A program made the translations under genes and the position numbers. Below, one piece after another: positions 34,867-42,495 of a stretch of 45,145 nucleotides of DNA. The stretch lies in the NCBI GenBank assembly GCA_003153375.1, contig PLYM01000152.1, positions 20,373 to 65,517 on the forward strand, written 5' to 3'. The notes beneath the pieces are model-generated. The model was not told the origin of the DNA and ran no database searches. It worked only from the letters and a program-made list of their open reading frames with translations. The DNA comes from Planctomycetaceae bacterium. Its GTDB lineage: Bacteria; Planctomycetota; Planctomycetia; Pirellulales; PALSA-1355. Position 1 is the first letter of the stretch. Each line of letters starts with the position of its first letter.

Positions 34867-35913
34867 TCAGAGAATCAGCATCGCATCGCCGTAGCTATAG
34901 AAGCGATATTCTTCCTCGATGGCAGCCTGATAGGCGCGCCGGATGAGCGCGTCGCCGCCGAAAGCCCGCACTAACACCAGCAGGGTCGTGCGCGGCAGGT
35001 GAAAATTGGTCAGCAACCCATCGACCGCGCGAAACGTGTACGGGGGCCGGATGAATAAGTTGGTTGGACCCGTAAAGGGCGCCAGCGTGCCCGCTTGGGC
35101 GGCCGTTTCGAGCACCCGCACCGACGTCGTGCCGACGGCAATCGTGCGCCCGCCGGCCTGCTCGGCCGCCGCGATGGTCGCCACGGCCTCAGGCGTGATC
35201 TGGCACCATTCGCTGTGCATTTGGTGATCTTCCAGCACGTCGACCGTCGGCGGGCGAAACGTATCGAGACCCACGTGCAGCGTGACGCGCGCGGTGCTCA
35301 CGCCGGCGGCGGCCAGTTGCTGGAGCAGCTCGTCGGTAAAGTGCAGTCCGGCCGTCGGCGCGGCGACCGCACCCGGCGACTGGGCATAAACCGTCTGATA
35401 CCGCTCGCGGTCGGCGGCCACCATTTCGCCCTCGCGAATATAGGGCGGCAGCGGCACCCGGCCGACCTGATCCAACAGGGCCGGCCAGTCGCCGGTCGTT
35501 TCGGGCCGGGCGATCCAGGCTCCGTCAGGCTCCCGAAGCAGCAGGCGCAGCGAGAAGATTTCCTGCAATCGCTCGTTGAGCAATCCGATGTGCTCGCCCG
35601 GCTGGACTTTGCCGCGCGTTTTCGCGAGCAATCGCCAGTTGCCCTGCTCGTCGTCCGAAAGAAACAGGCCTTCCCAGCGTCCGCCAGTCGCGGTCCGCAG
35701 GCCGACCAGGCGGGCCGCGATCACGCGCGTATCGTTAATCACCAGGCAATCGTGCGGACGCAGCAAGCCGGGCAAATCGCGAATATGATAGTGCTGGAGG
35801 CTGCCTGAGGCTCGTTCAACCACCAACAGCCGCGCATCCGTCCTCCGCGCCGGGGGATTCTGAGCGATCAAGCCCCGCGGTAGCTCATAGTCATAGTCCG
35901 AAAGCAACGTCAT
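34867..35913 (-). CDS. queA: S-adenosylmethionine:tRNA ribosyltransferase-isomerase
   Basis: From ATG 35913 the protein has 348 residues, a normal QueA length; GTG 35922 is an alternative. The N-terminus (DYDYELPRGLIAQNP) and the motifs HDCLVINDTRVIAARL, GAVAAPTAGLHFT and NFHLPRTTLLVLVRAFGG are diagnostic. QueA transfers and isomerises the ribosyl group of SAM to preQ1 at tRNA position 34, forming epoxyqueuosine. No other queuosine gene is next to it. Cytoplasmic, apparently a single-gene unit. Confidence 0.96.
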   Translation of the reverse strand: MTLLSDYDYELPRGLIAQNPPARRTDARLLVVERASGSLQHYHIRDLPGLLRPHDCLVINDTRVIAARLVGLRTATGGRWEGLFLSDDEQGNWRLLAKTRGKVQPGEHIGLLNERLQEIFSLRLLLREPDGAWIARPETTGDWPALLDQVGRVPLPPYIREGEMVAADRERYQTVYAQSPGAVAAPTAGLHFTDELLQQLAAAGVSTARVTLHVGLDTFRPPTVDVLEDHQMHSEWCQITPEAVATIAAAEQAGGRTIAVGTTSVRVLETAAQAGTLAPFTGPTNLFIRPPYTFRAVDGLLTNFHLPRTTLLVLVRAFGGDALIRRAYQAAIEEEYRFYSYGDAMLIL

Positions 35914-35981
35914 GAGCCACAATTCTCAAAGGATGACTACTGCCCGCGCCTGTCTCGTGGGCGTATTCTTCGTTTCCGTCC

Positions 35982-36009
35982 TTCAGCCTTCAGCCTTCAG
36001 CCTTCAGCC
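35982..36009 (+). repeat. heptanucleotide tandem repeat (TTCAGCC)x4 directly before a glycosyltransferase
   Basis: Four perfect TTCAGCC units are followed by a degenerate fifth (TTGAACC, 36010-36016), which contains the apparent TTG start codon of the glycosyltransferase gene. The stretch before the repeat (CGTTTCC) is shared with the repeat at 18176. Confidence 0.95.
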
Positions 36010-37149
36010 TTGAACCTTCCCGCCCCCCGCCGCCTCGCCTTTTGCATCACCGAGCTCCATCCCGGTGGCGCCGAGCGTTGCCTCGTGGAATTGGTAACGC
36101 GGTTGGATCGCGACCGCTTCGAGCCCGTGGTCTATTGTCTCGGGCCACGCCCACTCGGCAATCCCAGCTCGCTGGCCGATGTCTTGGAAGAGGCCGGCGT
36201 TACGGTTCACTTCTTTGGCGCCCAGCGGGCCTGGTCGTTGCCCCGGATCTTGATTCAATTGCGCCGACGACTCGCGGTCGATCGTCCGTGTCTCGTGCAA
36301 TCGTTCCTATTCCACGCCAACATCGTAGCGGCCGTCGCCGCGCGTCGGGCCGGCGTGGCGCACGTCGTCAGCGGCATTCGCGTCGCCGAACGCGGCCGCG
36401 GCTGGCACTTGCGAATGGCCCGCTGGACCGATCGTTGGGTCCAACGCCACGTTTGCGTCAGTCAATCGGTTTGCGATTTCAGTGCGCGCGAAGGGGGACT
36501 ACCCGCGCGGAAGTTGGTGGTGATTCCCAATGGCGTCGACTCGGCGCGATTCGCAGCCGCGGTCCCCTGCCCTTTGACTGCGTTCCGCGTCGCGCCTGAG
36601 CGGAAGCTGCTGCTGTACATTGGCCGACTCGACGAGCAAAAGCAGTTGCCGTGGCTGTTCGAGTTGTTGCCGACGATTTTCGAGCGTCTTCCCAATCACG
36701 ATTTGCTGGTCGTCGGCACAGGACCCCAGCGGGCGCTCCTGGAGCGCATGACCGCGGAGCGGCACCTCGCTCATCGTGTCCACTTTGCAGGCTTCCGGTC
36801 CGACGTCGCCGAGATTCTGGCGGCCAGCGAACTGCTGCTGTTGCCCTCGCGGTGGGAGGGAATGCCCAACGTGATTCTCGAAGCCATGGCCAGCGGCAAG
36901 CCGGTCGTGGCCACGGCGGTCGAAGGCGTCGTCGAACTGTTGGGGACCGACGGAGCCAGCTTACAAAGCGTCTCGCCAGGCGACTCGGAAACCTTTGTCA
37001 GTAAAGTGGTTGCGATTGCGAGTAACGGCACTCTCGCCGCCCGATTGGGGCAACAAAATCGCGATCGGGCGGTCCAGAAATTCAGCTTCGACTCGATGGT
37101 CGCAGCCTACATGGGGCTGTACGACACGCTTCTGGACGAGCGCTCCTAG
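36010..37149 (+). CDS. family 4 glycosyltransferase
   Basis: The protein has about 379 residues. The N-terminus LAFCITELHPGGAERCLVE with the GGAE motif and the C-terminal EGMPNVILEAMASGKPVVAT are typical of GT4 retaining glycosyltransferases with a GT-B fold. They transfer sugars from nucleotide-sugar donors to lipids or polysaccharides on the cytoplasmic face. No ATG or GTG start is available near the conserved N-terminus; TTG 36010, inside a degenerate heptad unit, is the best start and has no clear ribosome-binding site. So the start is uncertain. Confidence 0.9.
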   Translation: MNLPAPRRLAFCITELHPGGAERCLVELVTRLDRDRFEPVVYCLGPRPLGNPSSLADVLEEAGVTVHFFGAQRAWSLPRILIQLRRRLAVDRPCLVQSFLFHANIVAAVAARRAGVAHVVSGIRVAERGRGWHLRMARWTDRWVQRHVCVSQSVCDFSAREGGLPARKLVVIPNGVDSARFAAAVPCPLTAFRVAPERKLLLYIGRLDEQKQLPWLFELLPTIFERLPNHDLLVVGTGPQRALLERMTAERHLAHRVHFAGFRSDVAEILAASELLLLPSRWEGMPNVILEAMASGKPVVATAVEGVVELLGTDGASLQSVSPGDSETFVSKVVAIASNGTLAARLGQQNRDRAVQKFSFDSMVAAYMGLYDTLLDERS

Positions 37150-37257
37150 CGTCGAAAAAAAATTTCTGGCGAGATGTTGTTTTGGCAAAGTCGCCTGCTC
37201 TCCAAGACTTGCGGCAAGCGCTGCGTGCCGCGTGCGACGACTCGCGAAAAAGCGCGC

Positions 37258-37285
37258 TTGACGCATCGGCCGAAAGGGCTATGTT
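37258..37285 (+). promoter_or_regulatory. mraZ promoter
   Basis: TTGACG (37258-37263) and TATGTT (37280-37285) are separated by 16 bases. The predicted start of transcription falls within the first MraZ boxes. This is the clearest promoter in the right half of the window. Confidence 0.7.
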
Positions 37286-37320
37286 TGGGTCCCAGTGGTG
37301 GTGAATGGGGATTCGTGGTG
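37286..37320 (+). promoter_or_regulatory. four MraZ-binding boxes with exact 10-bp phasing
   Basis: TGGGT, TGGTG, TGGGG and TGGTG begin at 37286, 37296, 37306 and 37316, each separated by five bases. The mraZ ATG follows at 37326. MraZ of E. coli is known to bind TGGGN direct repeats with 5-base spacers upstream of its own gene, so autoregulation is likely. Confidence 0.8.
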
Positions 37321-37325
37321 GAAAC

Positions 37326-37775
37326 ATGCTGCTGACGGGCACGTTCAGCCGAGCGGTCGACGAAAAGCAGCGGATCGCGATCCCCAAACCATTGCGTGAA
37401 ACGCTGGGCGGCCTGGCAAAGGGAATCTTGTACGTCACGCCGGGCACTGACGGATCGTTGGCCATTTACACGGAGGACGCCTTAGCTCGCCTCGCCGAAC
37501 GGTTGGCCTACGCGTCGCCAAACGGTCAGGATGTGCGAGCCTTCAGCCGACTCTTTTACGCCCGGGCCCAGGCCGTCGAACTCGACGCCCAAGGGCGTGT
37601 GAGAATTCCACCCGAGTTGGTGCAGTTGGCGGGATTGAACAAGGAAGCGGTCTTGATCGGAGTGCAAGATCATCTGGAGCTTTGGGACCGCTTGCGTTGG
37701 GAACAGTACGTCGCCGGAAAGCAGCAGCAGTACGACGAGATCGCGGAGTCGGCCTTCGAAAAGCCCTCGCCGTGA
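37326..37775 (+). CDS. mraZ: transcriptional regulator MraZ
   Basis: From ATG 37326 the protein has 149 residues; an ATG at 37305 lies inside the operator and is unlikely. It shows the two AbrB-like MraZ half domains: MLLTGTFSRAVDEKQRIAIP and RAQAVELDAQGRVRIPPEL. MraZ forms ring-shaped oligomers that bind repeats upstream of the division and cell wall (dcw) cluster. GGTGGA lies just before the start. Here it is followed by a structured non-coding region and then rsmH. Confidence 0.95.
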   Translation: MLLTGTFSRAVDEKQRIAIPKPLRETLGGLAKGILYVTPGTDGSLAIYTEDALARLAERLAYASPNGQDVRAFSRLFYARAQAVELDAQGRVRIPPELVQLAGLNKEAVLIGVQDHLELWDRLRWEQYVAGKQQQYDEIAESAFEKPSP

Positions 37776-37819
37776 AACACGTGTGACCTTCCGCGGTTCT
37801 CCTGAATCAACTGACCTCG

Positions 37820-38033
37820 AACAACAAAACATCGTCGAAGCGTCCGTCCGATGTTCGCCCCGTGCGAAGGCTGAGCGGTCAGTCAAAGGCCACCGACTGA
37901 CCGCTTTGCTTCGCAAGCCCGAAAGCAAGGATTGCCGTCGGGTTGCGAACCGCGGATCGTGGGCCCTGTACCACGACTCCGCAACCGCCGACCTAATCGG
38001 GCACAAGGAAGTGCCCGGGTAGGGCGGTTTTTT
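37820..38033 (+). ncRNA. structured RNA or attenuator between mraZ and rsmH
   Basis: Several strong stems lie in a row. AACATCG pairs with CGATGTT (37828-37834/37849-37855). TGCGAAG pairs with CTTCGCA (37863-37869/37909-37915) and encloses a perfect 11-base stem AGCGGTCAGTC/GACTGACCGCT (37874-37884/37895-37905). GGTTGCG pairs with CGCAACC (37941-37947/37980-37986) and encloses CGTGG/CCACG (37958-37962/37971-37975). A terminator hairpin with T6 closes the region. TCGGG at 37938-37942 can pair either upstream (CCCGA, 37918-37922) or, shifted by a base, downstream (CCGAC, 37988-37992), so alternative folds are possible. I cannot match it to a known RNA family. It may be a small RNA or a leader controlling rsmH. 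Confidence 0.65.
37985..38033 (+). terminator. intrinsic terminator before rsmH
   Basis: CCGCC (37985-37989) pairs with GGCGG (38023-38027), CTA with TAG, and CGGGCAC (37998-38004) with GTGCCCG (38011-38017). The loop is AAGGAA and six T follow at 38028-38033. It stands between mraZ and rsmH, genes normally co-transcribed. Confidence 0.75.
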
Positions 38034-38109
38034 ATCACGCGTCGGCTCTTTATCATGCGTTGGCGCGAACACGCCTGAAGAACGCTTCTGTGGCTCGACG
38101 GCCTGCTTG

Positions 38110-38997
38110 ATGGAAAGATCTCCGCCGATCCACGTCCCGGTCCTGCTGACGGAAATCGTCGATTGGCTCGCCCCGGCTCCCGGCAAAGTTCTTGTCGATG
38201 GCACCCTCGGTGGTGGTGGCCACACCCGAGCTCTAGCCGAGCGCGTTGGCGCGACGGGCCTGGTCATCGCCCTCGACCGCGATCCAGTGGCCCGCGCAGC
38301 GGCCGAGCAGAATCTGGCCGGCATGAGCGTGCAGCTCGTAGCCGCCAGTTTTCGGGAATTGCCCAAGGTGCTGGAACAACTCGAAACTCCGGCAGTCGAT
38401 GGCGTGGTGCTCGACCTGGGCCTCTCCAGTGATCAATTGGCCGATGCCGCGCGGGGCTTCAGCTTCGACTCCGACGGCCCGCTCGACTTGCGGTTTGACA
38501 CGACCGAGGGGGAGCCGGCCTGGCGGCTGATCGAACGCTTGGACGCCACGGAACTGGCCAACTTGATTTACGAGTTTGGCGAGGAGCGGCACAGCCGGCG
38601 CATTGCCCGCAACCTGATCGCGGCCCGCGAGCAGGCGCCCGTTCGCACCGCGCGGCAAGTGGCCGAAATCGTGCGTCGCAGCGTGCCGCGCACGCGCGAC
38701 AGCCAGCGCATTGACCCGGCCACGCGGACGTTTCAGGCATTGCGGATCGGGGTCAACGATGAACTGGGAGCCTTGGCCGACGCCCTGCGCGATATCCCCG
38801 GCTGTCTCAAGAACGGCGGACGGTTGGCCATCATTAGCTTTCACTCGCTGGAAGATCGGCTGGTCAAGCAAGCATTTCGCGACGATCCGCGACTGACAGC
38901 ACTGACCCGCAAGCCCCAACAGCCATCAGAAGCAGAGATTCGGCGAAATCCACGGGCCCGCAGCGCCAAACTTCGGGTTGCCGAACGGGTCGCGTAA
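38110..38997 (+). CDS. rsmH: 16S rRNA (cytosine(1402)-N4)-methyltransferase
   Basis: The protein has 295 residues from ATG 38110, a normal RsmH (MraW) length. Motifs include the opening HVPVLLTEIVDWLAP, the SAM-binding GTLGGGGHT (about 32-40), DLGLSSDQLADAARGFSF and RTFQALRIGVNDELGAL, with SFHSLEDRLVKQAF near the end. It methylates N4 of C1402 in 16S rRNA using SAM. In most bacteria ftsL and ftsI follow; here a LysM protein gene follows instead, in line with the reduced division gene cluster of planctomycetes. Confidence 0.96.
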   Translation: MERSPPIHVPVLLTEIVDWLAPAPGKVLVDGTLGGGGHTRALAERVGATGLVIALDRDPVARAAAEQNLAGMSVQLVAASFRELPKVLEQLETPAVDGVVLDLGLSSDQLADAARGFSFDSDGPLDLRFDTTEGEPAWRLIERLDATELANLIYEFGEERHSRRIARNLIAAREQAPVRTARQVAEIVRRSVPRTRDSQRIDPATRTFQALRIGVNDELGALADALRDIPGCLKNGGRLAIISFHSLEDRLVKQAFRDDPRLTALTRKPQQPSEAEIRRNPRARSAKLRVAERVA

Positions 38998-39071
38998 CGC
39001 AAGAATAGCCACCCACCAAAACGCAACCCCGCAGCCATTGACGGCGCTTGTACCTCAAGGAGGAGGGATTC

Positions 39072-40388
39072 ATGGGCAGAGAGATTAAAATCGGGTTGGC
39101 CTTTCTGGGCATCCTGGGCATCGTCTTCGGAGCACTGCTGTTTCGCCGGCTCACGGCGAGCGACACCGACAGCAGCAGTCCCGCCAACGAAGTGACCGCA
39201 TCGATTCCGCCCGCGGCCGCCGACCATCCGCCCGGACGTGGCATCGGTATCGGCCTGAACAATCATCGGCCGGAGGCTGGCGAAGCCGCGTCACCGAAGG
39301 AGCTGCCCAAGCACCACGCCCAGCCGCCGGCCCGCCTGGCCGCGGCCATCGAGCCGACGCCGGTGGAGTCCTCGGCCGGTCCGAATCCGTTTCAGCGGGG
39401 CGCGCCCCTGGGCGACATCAACGAATCGCCCACCGAAGCCGCGCCGCCGCGCCGCTTGCGCGACCTGCAAGGCGAACCGGTTCGGCTCGATGGCCAGGAC
39501 GAACAACCGCAGCCCGCCAGGCCCCGCAATCCGTTGCGTCGGGTGAGCGCCGAGGAACCCCTCGCGGAAGTGCCAACCAGCGTCGATCCGGTACCCGAGG
39601 ATAACTCGATTCCCGATGCCGGCAATCTATCGAACGCTCCCGTCCAATTTGGTACGCCGACCGAGCCCGGCAGCCCTGACGAGCCTCAGCCGCGTGCCCT
39701 CGATGCCGGTCCGACCGAGGCAGTGGAAGTCTCGCCGCGCATGGTTGAAGCTCGCGAGGAAGAGGAAGCCCCGGCCGAGACGCCCCGCGAGCCCGAGCCC
39801 CGGCAGCCGATCGTGCAGGCTCAAGTGCCCCGCGATCGCTATGCCGATTCGCGACCCGTGGCGGCCGCCGTCGAGCCGGTCGTGACCGAAAACGGCAAGT
39901 ACACCGTGCAGCCCGGCGACAGCCTGTCGTCGATTTCAGAAAAGGTCTATGGCAACAGCCGTTACTTCAAGGCCCTCTACGAGCACAACCGCACGAAGCT
40001 TCCGCACGCCGACCGCCTGACCGTTGGCACCGTGATCGCGACGCCGCCGGTGAGCCTGTTGGAGCAGAACTATCCGACCCTGTGCCCGAAGCAGCGGCAT
40101 TCGGCACTGGTTAAGAGCCGCACGCTGCCGGCCGCGGTGCAAGCGAGCACGCGTCCGGCGTCACGCGGCGACAACGTCTATGTCGTCGAGGAAGGCGACA
40201 CGTTGTTCGACATCGCCCGGCATGAGCTGGGCAAGGCTTCGCGTTGGGCCGAGATCTACTCGCTGAATCGCGAGACACTTGGCAACGACTTCGACTACTT
40301 GCAACCGGGCACCGAACTGGTGATGCCGGCCAAGGCGTCTGGCGGGGACTCGATGACCCGGCAAGCCGACGATCGCTACCAACGCTAG
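39072..40388 (+). CDS. membrane-anchored protein with two LysM domains
   Basis: This 438-residue protein starts at ATG 39072 behind a very strong AAGGAGGAGGG site. A single N-terminal transmembrane helix (about 7-26, LAFLGILGIVFGALLF) is followed by a long Pro/Glu/Ala-rich, probably disordered region (about 30-280). Two LysM domains are at the C-terminus: YTVQPGDSLSSISEKVYG (from about 278) and YVVEEGDTLFDIARHELG (from about 368). LysM binds N-acetylglucosamine polymers such as peptidoglycan. It occupies the place of ftsL/ftsI behind rsmH, so a role in the cell wall or division is plausible (inference). Confidence 0.92.
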   Translation: MGREIKIGLAFLGILGIVFGALLFRRLTASDTDSSSPANEVTASIPPAAADHPPGRGIGIGLNNHRPEAGEAASPKELPKHHAQPPARLAAAIEPTPVESSAGPNPFQRGAPLGDINESPTEAAPPRRLRDLQGEPVRLDGQDEQPQPARPRNPLRRVSAEEPLAEVPTSVDPVPEDNSIPDAGNLSNAPVQFGTPTEPGSPDEPQPRALDAGPTEAVEVSPRMVEAREEEEAPAETPREPEPRQPIVQAQVPRDRYADSRPVAAAVEPVVTENGKYTVQPGDSLSSISEKVYGNSRYFKALYEHNRTKLPHADRLTVGTVIATPPVSLLEQNYPTLCPKQRHSALVKSRTLPAAVQASTRPASRGDNVYVVEEGDTLFDIARHELGKASRWAEIYSLNRETLGNDFDYLQPGTELVMPAKASGGDSMTRQADDRYQR

Positions 40389-40420
40389 CGCGTCGCGGGG
40401 CCACGAACTCGAGAAACGAA

Positions 40421-40466
40421 CAGGGCCGCCGGCATCCAGCAGGATACCGGCGGCCCTGATTTTATT
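40421..40466 (+). terminator. bidirectional terminator between LysM and DUF1571 genes
   Basis: A perfect 12-base stem, CAGGGCCGCCGG (40421-40432) with CCGGCGGCCCTG (40447-40458), has an inner ATCC/GGAT extension. ATTTTATT follows on the + strand, and T-rich sequence also follows on the minus strand. It separates two convergent genes. Confidence 0.85.
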
Positions 40467-40486
40467 GACGGTAACCCAAGCCGTTC

Positions 40487-41419
40487 TTAGTGGAAGCGGT
40501 AGTTGGGGTTGTTCTCGTCGAAGTCGGCGTCGGTGAAGCCGTTGTTCAACTTGATGTCGGTGTAGGTGTACTCCTCGAGCAACTGCGGAGGGCCACCCGG
40601 CTTTTCCGGCCAGTCGTACGATTCGTAACGCACCGGAATCTTCAGCTCGTCGTCCACGAAGATGCGGGCGACGTTGAAGCGGAAGTTCTTGCGGGGCACG
40701 GGGTGCACCACCTCGATGCCGGTCACCGCACGCTTGACGTTGCCGACGTTGATCTTCGCGCCGCGGAAGAATTTGACGTCGCACTCGCCGAACTTCATGT
40801 CCTGCTCGCCCACTTCGACCAACCGTCGGGTCAGCATATAGATGCCGATCTCGGTGATCGGATACCGCTGGCCGGCCATGGCCATGGCGCCGGTGGGTTG
40901 CAAGGGCACGGTGCCGGCAATTTTCTTGATGCCCACGCCGTGGCCCAGCAGGTTGCCGTTGTTCTTGCCCTCGACATACAGCACCTCCTGGCCCTTCAAT
41001 TTGTCGGGGCCGAGGAAGTACATGTAGACGCTGAACGGCTCATGGCGGACCTTGATGAACATGTACTCCGGATCGTTCAGCTTGCCGCTGATCCGTTCGT
41101 GCTTGATCATCGTGGCCGAGTAGTCTTTGATGTCGTTGCGAATATGATTGATCGCCTCATAGGCCATTTGCATGGCAGGCATGAGGGGATGGGTTTGCGG
41201 AATCTCGCCCTGCGGCTGCGTCGGCAACGGATTGCCCGTATTGGCGGCCACGGCCGGCGAGCCAGCCGGTTGCTGCGCGACGCGATAGATCGGCCGCTGC
41301 AACTGGTCGCGATCGCCGCGCGCCGGACCTTGCGGTGCCTGTGCCATCAGCGGAACCGCGGCGGATGCCAGGGTTCCCAGGGCCAACGCCGTATGAGAAA
41401 GCCATCGCCGAGAGGCCAT
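40487..41419 (-). CDS. exported DUF1571 protein
   Basis: This 310-residue protein has a signal peptide (LSHTALALGTLASAAVPLMA), a Pro/Gln-rich spacer to about residue 75, and then the DUF1571 domain, recognisable by IKDYSATMIKHERISGKL and the repeated beta-strand pattern to the C-terminus (YTDIKLNNGFTDADFD). DUF1571 is common in planctomycetes and resembles outer-membrane lipoprotein-carrier folds in layout; its function is unknown. The gene is convergent with the LysM gene and divergent from the hydrolase gene. Confidence 0.88.
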   Translation of the reverse strand: MASRRWLSHTALALGTLASAAVPLMAQAPQGPARGDRDQLQRPIYRVAQQPAGSPAVAANTGNPLPTQPQGEIPQTHPLMPAMQMAYEAINHIRNDIKDYSATMIKHERISGKLNDPEYMFIKVRHEPFSVYMYFLGPDKLKGQEVLYVEGKNNGNLLGHGVGIKKIAGTVPLQPTGAMAMAGQRYPITEIGIYMLTRRLVEVGEQDMKFGECDVKFFRGAKINVGNVKRAVTGIEVVHPVPRKNFRFNVARIFVDDELKIPVRYESYDWPEKPGGPPQLLEEYTYTDIKLNNGFTDADFDENNPNYRFH

Positions 41420-41803
41420 CGTGTTCTCCCTGACCGTTTGTCCGTCCCCCCGCGCGACTCCGTACCATCGGGGTCGCCGCCGCGGTGGGTAATTTCAATT
41501 CAGCAGCCCAAAAACCGTGTCGCCAGCCCAACCCCGTGCAAGGCAAGGCTCCACACGGTCACTTGAAAATGGCGTCTGGAGACGCGTTCCATCGCGGTGT
41601 TGCGGAAGGCAGGTCAGCGGTCGCACGGTTTTTCGCCGACGGCTGCGTTCTGGTTTGTTATCGCCCAAGCAAACCGGCATCGATTACAATGCTTCCTGCA
41701 AACGGCCCGGTTTGCCACACGGATCGGCCGGCCTGCCAGGAGCAGCCCGCAAAAGTTTCCCAAGTTTACTCGCTTCTACGCATTTCAGGAAAGGGGAGTT
41801 CGC
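41420..41803. other. 384-base intergenic region between divergent genes
   Basis: This gap separates the starts of the DUF1571 gene (minus) and the metallo-beta-lactamase-fold gene (plus). A -10-like TACAAT lies at 41685-41690 without a convincing -35. The AAGGGGAG site of the hydrolase gene is at its right end. The frame of the hydrolase stays open through much of this gap, but the sequence there looks non-coding. I see no RNA gene. Confidence 0.5.
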
Positions 41804-42475
41804 TTGCACTCCGCCACTGCCCGCGTGGGCGTCGTCGTCTCAGCTCCTTTCAGCGAAAACACTTACATCGCTCACTTGGAGGGGCGCCAGGATTGCTTGG
41901 TGATCGATCCAGGCCTGGAGCCCGACGAAATTGTCCGCTATCTGGAAGAGCACGAACTGACGCCGGCGGCCATCCTGATCACGCACGGGCACAGCGATCA
42001 CATCGCCGGCAATGCCTACTTGAAAGAGCGCTATCCCGACTGCCCGATCGTGGTCAGCGAGCTCGACGCTCCGAAGCTCACCGATCCGGCGCTCAACTTG
42101 TCGGCCGCTTTTGGCGTCGCGCTTTACAGCCCGCCGGGCGAGGTGATCGTGCGCGAGGGGGACACTTACAGCGCCGCCGGCTTCGATCTCGAAGTGCAAG
42201 CCATTCCCGGCCACTCGATTGGCCATGTGGTGTTCATCTGGCGCGGGGCCCAACCCATCGTCGTGTTCGGGGGCGATGTGCTGTTCTCGGGCAGCATCGG
42301 CCGTACTGATTTTCCCGACGGCAGTTTCGAGCAACTCGAGGAGGGCATCCACCACAAGCTCTTCACCCTGCCTGACAACACGCAAATCCTGCCCGGCCAC
42401 GGCCCCGCCACCACCATCGGCGCCGAAAAACGCGGCAACCCCTTTGTCGGCATGCCGGCCGGATATCGACCGTAG
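41804..42475 (+). CDS. metallo-beta-lactamase-fold hydrolase, glyoxalase II type
   Basis: I choose TTG 41804 (223 residues) because AAGGGGAG ends five bases upstream and family similarity begins right after it; the frame is open to 41597 but the extra sequence is unlike a protein. The metal site THGHSDH is at 60-66 (H61, H63, D65, H66). Further ligand regions are PGHSIGH and the GGDVLF and LPGHG motifs. Enzymes of this group hydrolyse thioesters such as S-lactoylglutathione, or related substrates, with two metal ions; the exact substrate is unknown. The glycosyltransferase pair follows 20 bases later on the same strand. Confidence 0.9.
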   Translation: MHSATARVGVVVSAPFSENTYIAHLEGRQDCLVIDPGLEPDEIVRYLEEHELTPAAILITHGHSDHIAGNAYLKERYPDCPIVVSELDAPKLTDPALNLSAAFGVALYSPPGEVIVREGDTYSAAGFDLEVQAIPGHSIGHVVFIWRGAQPIVVFGGDVLFSGSIGRTDFPDGSFEQLEEGIHHKLFTLPDNTQILPGHGPATTIGAEKRGNPFVGMPAGYRP

Positions 42476-42495
42476 CCGAGCGAGCGAATCGAATC

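Noticed and set aside
37940-37956. T-box-like sequence (GAACCGCGG before a terminator)
   Set aside because: The match to the T-box consensus is partial, there is no specifier-loop arrangement that I can find, and the downstream gene is not a synthetase or amino acid gene.
37783-38022. 79-codon open frame between mraZ and rsmH
   Set aside because: The region is filled with long perfect stems and a terminator; the peptide has no protein-like features, so a structured RNA explains it better.
41597-41803. N-terminal extension of the metallo-beta-lactamase-fold protein
   Set aside because: The extra 69 residues have no family similarity, whereas TTG 41804 has a strong ribosome-binding site right before the conserved fold.
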